A DNA stretch of 19,053 bases. Source: Bacteroidales bacterium UBA3388. Its GTDB lineage: Bacteria; Bacteroidota; Bacteroidia; Bacteroidales; P3. The translations under genes and the position numbers were made by a program. The notes under the pieces were generated by a model, which was not told where the DNA came from, made no database searches, and saw nothing but the letters and a program-made list of their open reading frames with translations. The stretch is taken from NCBI GenBank assembly GCA_002358855.1, contig DEPQ01000074.1:2797-21849 (forward strand), read 5' to 3'. Numbering within the stretch: position 1 is the stretch's first letter; every line of letters begins with the position of its first letter. Shown here in pieces: positions 7,747-14,723 of this stretch.

Positions 7747-8232
7747 ATGAAGATTGAAGAATTTAAAAAAATAATTACTACTTATCAACCTAAATTACAC
7801 GCTTTTGCAAATTCTATTCTAAAAAATGATTTTGCAAGTGAGGATATTGTGCAGGAAGTTTTTTGTTTTCTTTGGGAAAAACGAGAAAAAATAAATACTA
7901 TTGATAATATTGAGGCTTTTCTTGTACACATTTGCAAATGTAAGTGTGTGGATTATTTGAGAAAAACAAAAAAAGAGGTCTTAGAAGATGAGATTATGAA
8001 TTTGAATTATGAAGAATTTAATGAAGATAGTGAAGAAAGATATAATAGACTCCTTAAACTAATAAATCAACTTCCCGAAAACCAACAAGAGTTATTGCGT
8101 CAAAAATATTTTAACAATAAAAGAATAAGAGAAATTTCAAAAGAAACAGGAATGAGTGAGGGAAATATTCGCACAACACTTTCACGTGCATATTCAAAAT
8201 TGAGAGATTTAATAACGAAAACAAAAATCTAA
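7747..8232 (+). CDS. ECF-type RNA polymerase sigma factor
   Basis: Extracytoplasmic-function sigma-70 factor of 161 residues, with only regions 2 and 4. Region 2 spans about residues 10-85 and includes ASEDIVQEVFCFLWEKREKI (core binding and -10 recognition) and VDYLRKTKKE. A short acidic linker follows, then region 4 from about 110: INQLPENQQELLRQKYFNN, then the helix-turn-helix REISKETGMSEGNIRTTLSR. I chose the ATG at 7747; an upstream TTG at 7693 would overlap the -7 box and adds residues foreign to the family. It directs polymerase to a regulon that is probably small and may include its own operon. The next gene begins 3 bp after the stop, so a membrane-bound partner is expected there. Confidence 0.93.
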   Translation: MKIEEFKKIITTYQPKLHAFANSILKNDFASEDIVQEVFCFLWEKREKINTIDNIEAFLVHICKCKCVDYLRKTKKEVLEDEIMNLNYEEFNEDSEERYNRLLKLINQLPENQQELLRQKYFNNKRIREISKETGMSEGNIRTTLSRAYSKLRDLITKTKI

Positions 8233-8235
8233 GTT

Positions 8236-8808
8236 ATGAAAAAAGAAGATAAAGAATTGATAGAGTTGTTTGCTTCTATAAAACAACATCAAAAAAATAT
8301 TGAAAGACAAGAAAAGATTTTTTCTGCAATAGAAGAAAAAGCAAAACAAAGTAAGAGGAAAAAATCTATTGTGTTTTGGTCGTCTATTTCTTCAATTGCT
8401 GCTTGTTTTTGTATAGTTTGGTTTACTTACTCTCCTATTGACAATAGCGAAACTATTATCGAAAATAAGCCTATTGCAAAAAATATTGTTGAAAAAAAGC
8501 AAGAGACAATTCCTGCAAAGAAAAGCGAGCCTATTGTAAGAGAAAAAAAGAAAATTACGCCAATTGAAATCCCTCAAACAATAGAAGAAGAAATTATTAT
8601 TGAACAAGATAGCACGATTATTGAGCCTGAGCCAAAGCAAGAGGTGATTGAGGAGGAAGAAAAGGTGATTGAGCCAAAGATTGTAAGGATTGAAACCGAT
8701 AAATTGATTTGCTATAAAGAGGAAAAAAAGAATAACCTTAAATTTTCTTGGAATTATAAAAGGGAAGAAAAGAAAGAATTATTTTTAATAGATTTTTCAA
8801 AAAGATAA
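8236..8808 (+). CDS. Single-pass membrane protein, possible anti-sigma factor
   Basis: Not matched to a named family by eye. The 190 residues read as three parts. The first is a charged cytoplasmic N-terminus (1-43) with a helical KQHQKNIERQEKIFSAIEEK segment. The second is one membrane span at about 44-64 (SIVFWSSISSIAACFCIVWF), preceded by KRKK, which predicts N-in, C-out topology. The third is a periplasmic tail very rich in Glu, Lys, Ile and Pro (67-165), ending in a short basic, aromatic segment. Position directly after an ECF sigma gene and this topology fit an anti-sigma factor that holds the sigma factor at the membrane, but no zinc-binding HxxxCxxC motif is present. The Pro/Glu/Lys-rich arm also recalls TonB-like spacers, although no TonB C-terminal domain follows. 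Confidence 0.7.
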   Translation: MKKEDKELIELFASIKQHQKNIERQEKIFSAIEEKAKQSKRKKSIVFWSSISSIAACFCIVWFTYSPIDNSETIIENKPIAKNIVEKKQETIPAKKSEPIVREKKKITPIEIPQTIEEEIIIEQDSTIIEPEPKQEVIEEEEKVIEPKIVRIETDKLICYKEEKKNNLKFSWNYKREEKKELFLIDFSKR

Positions 8809-8821
8809 AACTTAGATTGAT

Positions 8822-9742
8822 ATGAAAAAGACAGCATTATTTAGTTTTTTTATCCTTATTTCAGGGATAATTTTAGCACAAAACGAAAAGATTTATTTGT
8901 TTTCTCAACCTATTAAGGAGGATTACAACAAATTAACTTTGACTGCAAAAAGCAATCTTAATTTAGTGAGGAGCGAAACAGACGTTTTAGAAATTTCCAC
9001 AAAGGATAGCAATATTGTTTTTAGTAATATATGTGTTTTTGAAGACAAAACGCTGACTATAATGACAGACTCCTTGCCACAAGATGTTAAAATAACGCTT
9101 TATTCGTCTAAAGAAGAAGTGTTTTTGAGTAGTCAATTTGATTCAATCAAAGACACAAGGCAAGAAATTAAGGAAAAAGAGGGTGATAAGATAAATTTAC
9201 TTTGGGCTTTTCTTAGCTCAACTGATTTAAACTTTAACTCAAAACGCTATAATAATCCATACTCCTCGCTAATTAGTCAAAATTTCCAATTTATTGATTT
9301 TTACTATGAACACCCTACTAAAAAAGGCAACAAATTCTTTGTAGGATTAGCATACAATTGGGATTTTAAATTTTTAAACAACGATGTAGAATGCTTAAAC
9401 AATAAATTGCAACTACTATCAAGTGATTCACATCTTCAAAACAATGCACAATTTATTGTAGATCGCAATTTATTCCTATATACAAGGTATAACTTAAAAC
9501 TAAACAATTATTTTTTTTGTAATTTTGGACTAAAATTTGGAAGAACCCTCAAAAGTTTTCTTTGGGACTTTAATATAACTCCGGAAAATAAGATAAACTT
9601 CAACTCAACCAAACTCACAGACTATAATCCTTGGAAATTAGAATTATTTTTCAACTTTACAGGATATGAATTCTTCTTTAATATTTTGCCAGAATATAAA
9701 AACGACAACACAAGACGCTTTGGAATTAGATTCCGCTTTTAA
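8822..9742 (+). CDS. Predicted outer-membrane protein of the ECF cassette
   Basis: Unrecognised 306-residue exported protein. Residues 1-19 are a signal peptide (MKKTALFSFFILISGIILA, then QNEK, a typical Bacteroidota cleavage context). Residues about 20-115 are beta-rich with many Ser/Thr/Asp. From about 130 there are repeated alternating hydrophobic and polar strands rich in Phe, Tyr and Asn (for example FFVGLAYNWDFKFL, FFCNFGLKFGRTLKSFLWDF), and the chain ends RRFGIRFRF. A terminal Phe after alternating residues is the classic signal for outer-membrane beta-barrel insertion, so about 8 strands are likely. It starts 13 bp after the membrane-protein gene and ends the cassette. It could be the sensed envelope component or the main target of the sigma factor. 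The family call is inferred from composition only. Confidence 0.65.
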   Translation: MKKTALFSFFILISGIILAQNEKIYLFSQPIKEDYNKLTLTAKSNLNLVRSETDVLEISTKDSNIVFSNICVFEDKTLTIMTDSLPQDVKITLYSSKEEVFLSSQFDSIKDTRQEIKEKEGDKINLLWAFLSSTDLNFNSKRYNNPYSSLISQNFQFIDFYYEHPTKKGNKFFVGLAYNWDFKFLNNDVECLNNKLQLLSSDSHLQNNAQFIVDRNLFLYTRYNLKLNNYFFCNFGLKFGRTLKSFLWDFNITPENKINFNSTKLTDYNPWKLELFFNFTGYEFFFNILPEYKNDNTRRFGIRFRF

Positions 9743-9752
9743 TTTTTGAGTT

Positions 9753-10460
9753 TTAAAGCAGAATGTCGCTAACGATGTCTTTGTATTGAGAGGAGTATTC
9801 TCCGTTTTCTTCTCGTATAAAGACATTTTTTATTTGTGTTTGCTTTGTTGGAATGAGCGAATATGTTCTTATGATTCTCTCTATTGGCTTTGAGGGTTTT
9901 GAATATATGTTTATTTGAGTTTCAACCTTTACTTGCTTTTGTTCAAACAAAGATGTGAGCTCATCGCTCTGCAAAGTAGGAAGTATAACGCATATCTTAG
10001 CATCAGGAGTTGCAAGTTTTAGACTACAATTTACAAAGTCAGAAAAAGGAAGTTTGTCGGTATGTCGTGCAAAGGTGCGTTTAGCTGTGTTAGCCTGCAA
10101 AGAATTTACAAAATATGGAGGATTAGAAATGATAAAGTCGTATTTTGTTTGTTCTTCTTTTATTTCAGCAAAATCTTGCAAGGAGATTTGTTTTGCAAAC
10201 AATCTATCTGCCCATTTACTTTTTTGAAAATTGTCTGCTGATTGCTTTATTGATTCTTCATCTATGTCAATAGATGTGATTTTTGCTGTTTTGTTCAACT
10301 GAGCCATTGCAAGAGAGATGATTCCGCAACCTGTGCCAATTTCAAGTATATGTTTTTTGTGATTTCTCTCTGCAAGCGAAGAAAGAAGTATAGCATCTGT
10401 ACCTACTTTCATTGAAGAAAGTGTATGATTCAACGAAAATTCTTTGCATTTAAACTCCAT
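9753..10460 (-). CDS. trmN6: tRNA1(Val) adenine-37 N6-methyltransferase (YfiC/TrmN6)
   Basis: SAM-dependent methyltransferase that makes m6A at position 37 of tRNA1(Val) in E. coli. The N-terminus FKCKEFSLNHTLSSMKVGTD matches the family opening. Motif I is LEIGTGCGIISLAMAQ near residue 41, the acidic ITSIDIDEESI loop follows, and the catalytic NPPY sits in DFIISNPPYFVNS near residue 112, the signature of N6-adenine methylation. At 235 residues it is full length. It converges on the ECF cassette with only 10 bp between stop codons and no obvious terminator in that gap. Its own -7 box lies just upstream, so it is probably transcribed alone. Confidence 0.93.
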   Translation of the reverse strand: MEFKCKEFSLNHTLSSMKVGTDAILLSSLAERNHKKHILEIGTGCGIISLAMAQLNKTAKITSIDIDEESIKQSADNFQKSKWADRLFAKQISLQDFAEIKEEQTKYDFIISNPPYFVNSLQANTAKRTFARHTDKLPFSDFVNCSLKLATPDAKICVILPTLQSDELTSLFEQKQVKVETQINIYSKPSKPIERIIRTYSLIPTKQTQIKNVFIREENGEYSSQYKDIVSDILL

Positions 10461-10467
10461 AGTAAGG

Positions 10468-10475
10468 CAAAATTA
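10468..10475 (-). promoter_or_regulatory. Bacteroidota -7 box for trmN6
   Basis: The minus strand reads TAATTTTG, matching TAnnTTTG, 7 bp before the trmN6 ATG. The leader would be nearly absent. No TTG is found 19-23 bp further upstream. The hairpin after the MerR gene lies about 45 bp behind it and separates the two transcripts. Confidence 0.5.
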
Positions 10476-10519
10476 CAACGTTTTTCGATTCTTTTCTACA
10501 TTTTAGCAAATTATTGTTT

Positions 10520-10553
10520 ACAACAGCGACGTATTTTCATACGCCACTGTTGT
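10520..10553 (-). terminator. 15-bp hairpin after the MerR gene
   Basis: Arms 10539-10553 and 10520-10534 pair completely in the minus-strand RNA (ACAACAGUGGCGUAU with AUACGUCGCUGUUGU), using two G-U wobbles and a GAAA tetraloop. On the plus strand those same positions are A-C mismatches, so the structure favours the minus-strand RNA. It begins 10 nt after the MerR stop codon. There is no long U-run behind it (UAAACAAUAAUUU), so it may act in RNA stability as well as termination. Confidence 0.72.
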
Positions 10554-10563
10554 CTATCTAACT

Positions 10564-11388
10564 TTACTGAATTGGAATTTGAATAATAGAGAGCCATTGC
10601 TCAGGATTATCTTTATTCCATACTCCATCGATATAGCAAATTCTTGTATGCCCAACAGGTTTGTAGCCTTTTTCTTCCATATAACTAAATGCTTCGGCAA
10701 AAGATATGTGAAAACGCTCGTAAGGTCCTAAGTGTTTTATGCAAAGTGCTTTTTCTACGGTAGGCAAGTGCTTAAATTGTATGATATTGCTGTCTTTTCC
10801 CATTTCCTCTACTTGTTCACAATATTCTATATCAAGGTCAGTAGAGCGATATTCTTTGTTATGTTCTATGGTAAAGCAGTATCCGGGAGGGGGACACTTG
10901 CATCCAAGACGTTGCATTTCGGGTCCAATTTTATTTACGCACAATGCTCCTAAGGCATCATAGTTTGGAATAATTTCTCTATGGCTTGCCACAATAATTT
11001 CGGGCAAAGATTGAATATTTACTTTTTCCATTGTCTTAATTTGTTTGTGAGAGTCTAACCATTTAAGCAGTTGGCTACGGCGTTTTATCAATAGTTGTAG
11101 TTGATGTTCTGTTTCTTCTATTTTTTGTGTTAATTGATCAATGCTTGGCATCTGTACTCCATCTTCTAACAACTCTTTTATTTCTTCAAGCGTGAATCCC
11201 TGTTGTTGCAACCCACGAATGATATTAAGTCGTTGCATTTGATATATGCTATAATAACGATAACCTGTCCATTCGTCCACTTCATAGGGTAAAAGCAATC
11301 CTTTCTGCTCGTAATAACGCAAAGTCTTCACCGTTACCTGCATCATTTTTGAAAACTCTCCGATTTTTAATTTCGTTTCTTTACTCAT
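10564..11388 (-). CDS. MerR-family regulator with GyrI-like effector domain (BmrR/BltR type)
   Basis: Ligand-responsive transcription regulator of 274 residues. Residues 5-75 are the MerR winged helix: LKIGEFSKMMQVTVKTLRYY, then EQKGLLLPYEVDEWTGYRYY, and the QGFTLEEIKELLEDG helix. Residues about 80-115 form the dimer coiled coil (EETEHQLQLLIKRRSQLLKWL). From about 120 a GyrI-like/AraC effector-binding fold follows, with KALCIKHLGPYERFHISFAEAF and a closing WLSIIQIPIQ strand. Family members bind bulky hydrophobic or cationic compounds and untwist a long-spaced promoter. No efflux or target gene lies beside it, so it may control itself and distant genes. Cys163 and Cys165 in a GCKCPPPGYC segment are noteworthy, but a metal role is only a guess. 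Confidence 0.93.
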   Translation of the reverse strand: MSKETKLKIGEFSKMMQVTVKTLRYYEQKGLLLPYEVDEWTGYRYYSIYQMQRLNIIRGLQQQGFTLEEIKELLEDGVQMPSIDQLTQKIEETEHQLQLLIKRRSQLLKWLDSHKQIKTMEKVNIQSLPEIIVASHREIIPNYDALGALCVNKIGPEMQRLGCKCPPPGYCFTIEHNKEYRSTDLDIEYCEQVEEMGKDSNIIQFKHLPTVEKALCIKHLGPYERFHISFAEAFSYMEEKGYKPVGHTRICYIDGVWNKDNPEQWLSIIQIPIQ

Positions 11389-11416
11389 TTTCGTACGATT
11401 TATCTGCTAGCGAATG

Positions 11417-11449
11417 CAAAGTTAAGACATACTCTTAGGTACGAGTCAA
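11417..11449 (-). promoter_or_regulatory. MerR gene promoter with long spacer and candidate operator
   Basis: On the minus strand TTG (11449-11447) and TAACTTTG (11424-11417) form a -33/-7 pair 22 bp apart, about 30-60 bp before the MerR start. Between them lies an imperfect dyad CGTAC-N6-GTATG (11443-11428). MerR-family activators typically bind a dyad placed inside an overlong spacer, so autoregulation is plausible. The dyad is short (four of five arm positions pair), so the operator call is weaker than the promoter call. Confidence 0.5.
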
Positions 11450-11757
11450 GAAAAAAATGAAAAATTTTGAGCAGAATAATGATAAAGTGTTAATTTTCAC
11501 TCCCTTGCCAAGCCGATGAAGAAAGTTTATTTATTCCGCTCTAAATAGAGCGTTTAGTGCGTATAACTTCCAACGAATCTTCTTCCCATGCATATTTAAT
11601 ACTTTTTCTTCTATAGTCATAACTATGACTTTTTACTCTTCAACTAATTCAACTTTTAATTTCTATTTTTCTTTTCCTTATCTTTTTAGTTAGTCCTTCG
11701 TTTCGTTAATATCTTTTCTACTACAACTTTTAGCAAAACTATTTTTTCTAAAATAAA
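11450..11757. other. Non-coding stretch with two small hairpins; possible island edge
   Basis: No recognisable gene lies in these 308 bp. Two perfect short hairpins are visible: CGCTCT-AAAT-AGAGCG at 11537-11552, and AGTCAT-AACT-ATGACT at 11615-11630. The second is followed by TTTT on the plus strand, as in an intrinsic terminator, though no plus-strand gene enters it. A 29-codon minus-strand reading frame (11531-11620) starting MTIEEKVLNMHGKKIRW spans both and matches nothing I know. The stretch separates the MerR gene from the defence genes and may contain the island junction; no tRNA fragment or direct repeat was found. Confidence 0.4.
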
Positions 11758-12489
11758 TCAAATAATCTCATTATCAAGTTCATTCATTAGCATGCTTGCA
11801 AAGTGCAGTTTTCTTATAGCATCAGATTTAGAAATCTGCATATTATTATGTGCTTGAGGATTTCTAATACCAATCATTGTACCTGCAAACATCTCCATAT
11901 ATCCTTGTTGCATATTTCTGCCTGTTTCTGTAAATAAATCTCCTAATTTAATTATTGGATTCTGTACAGAGAATGCCGACAACATCAGACTCGCTCCATC
12001 TTTTTCTGTATTTGTTCTTTCCTTATATATTTTTTTAACTCGTACATTTATTTCTTTAAAGGCAGCTTCTACAGCATCAGCATAATGACTATTATCAAAA
12101 CGGCTTTTAGCAACAGAATTTATTTGTGGATGAATATTATTCCAAAAAGAGGATATATTGCTATTTCTATACTCATTTAGATATGTAATAGTCGCTATAA
12201 CTTCACCAAAGGAATATGAATTAATACCATTTTGTGGTGTTGCAAAGTGTTGTCCAAATTGATCCATAGAGATTATGTCTGCTATTTTTATGGTAGGCAA
12301 TATCTTATCTCTAAGCCGATCTCTAAATAAGTGGCACTAATCAGGGATTAACGGTATTAATTGATATAAAGCATTATAGAGGTCATTACAATTAATATTA
12401 TTACTTGGAATATGCTGCTGATTAATAATGTTACAAATAGTATCAACTATCTGCATACATTTATCCAATTGTGCTCTGAATCTATCCAT
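11758..12489 (-). pseudogene. Ymh-family (TIGR02391) HEPN-like gene interrupted by an in-frame TAG
   Basis: A reading frame starts at ATG 12489 (MDRFRAQLDKCMQIVD), runs 50 codons to a TAG at 12337-12339, and continues in the same frame without further stops to 11758. The downstream part holds the whole conserved Ymh domain: YSFGEVIATITYLN, IHPQINSVAKSRFDNSHYAD, AVEAAFKEINVRVKKIY, DGASLMLSAFS, and QQGYMEMFAGTMIGIRNPQAH. RNPQAH fits the R-x4-H motif of HEPN RNases, often found in toxin and anti-phage genes. Without the stop the protein would be about 243 residues, near full length. The distal part might still be made from TTG at 12300 or ATG at 12267, keeping the domain. It lies beside a degraded gene, so decay is the simplest reading. 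Confidence 0.75.
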
Positions 12490-12491
12490 TA

Positions 12492-12632
12492 TTATATATA
12501 AATTAAATTTAAAGTATTGCCATTTTTCTATGCTAATATGTCGCCCTCCTTGTAATTGAGGAACTTCTCCTTCTCAATATCAAGCTCCGAGATCAATTCT
12601 CTTTTATATTCTATGTGGTTGGTTTCTGACAT
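12492..12632 (-). pseudogene. Remnant of a Schlafen AlbA_2-domain protein N-terminus
   Basis: From ATG 12632 the frame reads MSETNHIEYKRELISELD, then IEKEKFLNYKEGDILA and a TAG at 12528-12530; reading on gives KNGNT before a TAA at 12492. Intact AlbA_2 (divergent AAA_4) proteins of Bacteroidales typically begin MSETNRIEYK, followed by an EKEV(V/I)AFLNY(R/K)EGG segment and a glycine-rich IYIGIDKNG(N)T turn. Here two residues are missing between EKE and FLNY, and about four to five are lost between GDIL and KNGNT. So only the first 45 or so codons of a normally 400-500-residue gene remain, with internal deletions. It sits between the ATPase operon and the Ymh gene. Functional expression is very unlikely. 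Confidence 0.72.
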
Positions 12633-12686
12633 GCTTACTTATTTTATTTTTATGCATTCTGTATATAAAATCTTTTTATTCAGACC

Positions 12687-14723
12687 TTAATTATCTGCTA
12701 ATGGTTTTATTAGTTTTTCTTTAATATGAATCAAATTATATGTTAAACCTTCTGTCGTAGATAAGAATGATTCTTCTTTATTTTCAAATGATGCGAAAAC
12801 CAAAATTTGCTCCGATGTAAACTCTGACAATTTACGCATAAAAGTTCTAAACCCATCTTCAGACATATCTTGTTGCTTAGGTTCATCAAACATTAGCAAA
12901 TAAGGGTGGTTACCATTGTCTTTTAAAGAGGTCTGCATCAAGGCAATATAATAGGCCCATAGACACCGTATAAAGTCACTCGCAGAAGAATCGAATCGGA
13001 TATTATACTTTTCACCTGTTTCTAATTGAGTCAATGGCAAATAATCATCTGTTGAGATTCTAATTGTAGATATAGGTTTACTTTCATATTCAAAATCCGT
13101 AAGAGCAGCTTTAAAGAAACTCTCTAAATCTTTTATTTTATTTATATCATTTATCGAATAAGAATTCGCTGCTACATTCTTTTTTTGATACACGAGTTTT
13201 GTATATTCTTTTGATAAATCACGTAGTTTGTCTTTTAATTCATTGAACTCACTAATTTTCCTATCAAGGAGTTCAATCTTTTTCTTTAAGTTTAGCCTAT
13301 ATTCAATTTCGGAAATCGAAGGCAATCTATTGTCTTCGGTCAAATCTTTTTTTATTGATCTAATTTGTGAACGAAGATTTGCTAAATACAATCGTGTTGA
13401 ATCCAGATTTTTACGAAGACTGCCACATTTCAAGACTTGTCCTTCAATATATTTTTCAATCATCTTTTTCTTAGATTCCAAGTATTGTATATTCTCATTG
13501 ATACCCATAGGAATTTCCTGTATGCTATTAGGCAAAAGAGAATCTTCTATATGCTGATGGCATGTAGGACATATTAAAAATGAGACCTCAGATTGAATCT
13601 CTCCTCCTAAGTCTATAATTTTTAAGGCATTTCTATTTTTCTTTAAGTCAGAATTAACATCTTGAAGTTGTTCTCTATATTCTTCTAACTGTTGCTCACA
13701 TAATAATAAATCGGAATTCATCATATCATATGATATAGATTTCTGAGCTAAACTATTTTGTAAAGCACTTAATTGGTTTTCGTATAACTCTGCACTATCA
13801 CCAATCGACTTAACTTCAATAGTGTTTAGTTTTGCATACTCCTTTTTGAATGTAAACAATTCTGTTTGAATATCAATTGTCCCAGTTTCAGTATCTTTCA
13901 AAAGAAGTACTTCATTGATATCTAATATTGATGGAGTTTCGTTTAAACCTTGCAAATTATAACGAGTATCTCTTGCAATGTTAGATATATGAATAAATAT
14001 TGTTTTCCAATCCTCTTTAATTTGTTCTTCTCTGTAATTTAATTCTGTTTTTTTTCTTTGATTTTCAAACACATCCATATTGAGGATATATTCTATAATT
14101 CGGCTTGTCGCTTGCTTAATTCCATAATAAGGCATAGTTGCAAAGAAATCCGACCATCCAGATTTTTGTTCAATCATAAATGTTGGTGCAATCTGTTGAA
14201 TATACAGATGGGATGATTGGCCTTGATTGTTTATAACTTCGGGCATACTCCATCCTAAAAACTTAGATAGAAATGCATGAAAGCCATATACATCATCAAC
14301 AGCACCGCCTTTATCATGTATAAACATTGATTGTTTTTTAAGATTCTTATTTTCTCCAGTTAGCAACTTTCCATAATATACGGTTACCAATTTGGGACTA
14401 TCAGTAGGACTAATAATAGATCTCCTTACGGTAATGGCTTCATTATTTTCTATTTCTAAATAAACTTCAGATTGAAGTATCTTGTGAAAATCAGAGTCTG
14501 GAAATTCTACTTGATCCTTCAATACAGACTGCATTGTTTTTTCATTCTTTCCTCCCAATAACTCTTCTAATCCCAAAGCATACAAGATTGCTTGAAATAA
14601 ACTAGATTTACCAGAACTATTATTACCTCGAATAATATTTAATCCTTTTTGAAAACTTTGCTCAAAACCATAAAGACCATCTGGCGTCACAATTTTAATT
14701 TTTATTGCATTTAGTTTTATCAT
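12687..14723 (-). CDS. Rad50/SMC-like ABC ATPase of an ABC-three-component (Lamassu-like) system
   Basis: A 678-residue split-ATPase protein. The N-terminal lobe has Walker A GNNSSGKS at 33-40, followed by SLFQAILYALGLEELLGG. Two helical, coiled-coil arms (about 205-375 and 405-540) flank a zinc-hook motif CPTC at 385-388, placed between the arms as in Rad50. The C-terminal lobe has a degenerate ABC signature SSASDFIRCLWAYYIAL at 579-595, Walker B LLMFDEP at 609-615 with catalytic Glu614, and a D-loop-like KQQDMS. The arms are much shorter than in Rad50, as in LmuB of Lamassu and other ABC-3C ATPases. Its ATG overlaps the stop of the winged-helix gene (ATGA). It probably senses DNA ends or foreign DNA and releases the nuclease partner. 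The exact subfamily is not settled. Confidence 0.88.
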   Translation of the reverse strand: MIKLNAIKIKIVTPDGLYGFEQSFQKGLNIIRGNNSSGKSSLFQAILYALGLEELLGGKNEKTMQSVLKDQVEFPDSDFHKILQSEVYLEIENNEAITVRRSIISPTDSPKLVTVYYGKLLTGENKNLKKQSMFIHDKGGAVDDVYGFHAFLSKFLGWSMPEVINNQGQSSHLYIQQIAPTFMIEQKSGWSDFFATMPYYGIKQATSRIIEYILNMDVFENQRKKTELNYREEQIKEDWKTIFIHISNIARDTRYNLQGLNETPSILDINEVLLLKDTETGTIDIQTELFTFKKEYAKLNTIEVKSIGDSAELYENQLSALQNSLAQKSISYDMMNSDLLLCEQQLEEYREQLQDVNSDLKKNRNALKIIDLGGEIQSEVSFLICPTCHQHIEDSLLPNSIQEIPMGINENIQYLESKKKMIEKYIEGQVLKCGSLRKNLDSTRLYLANLRSQIRSIKKDLTEDNRLPSISEIEYRLNLKKKIELLDRKISEFNELKDKLRDLSKEYTKLVYQKKNVAANSYSINDINKIKDLESFFKAALTDFEYESKPISTIRISTDDYLPLTQLETGEKYNIRFDSSASDFIRCLWAYYIALMQTSLKDNGNHPYLLMFDEPKQQDMSEDGFRTFMRKLSEFTSEQILVFASFENKEESFLSTTEGLTYNLIHIKEKLIKPLADN

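Noticed and set aside
11531..11620. 29-codon minus-strand frame starting MTIEEKVLNMHGKKIRW
   Set aside because: Too short, no family match and spans two hairpins; kept only as a note in the intergenic entry.
11450..11757. tRNA or integrase attachment site at the island edge
   Set aside because: No tRNA-like cloverleaf, no integrase gene and no direct repeat could be found within the window.
13228..13557. 109-residue plus-strand reading frame opposite the Rad50-like ATPase
   Set aside because: Antisense shadow of the coiled-coil arm of a well-supported gene; low-complexity Ser/Phe/Leu composition and no family features.
12687..14723. Housekeeping SbcC/Rad50
   Set aside because: Coiled-coil arms are far too short, no sbcD/mre11 nuclease gene is adjacent, and it is coupled to a winged-helix and a nuclease-like gene.
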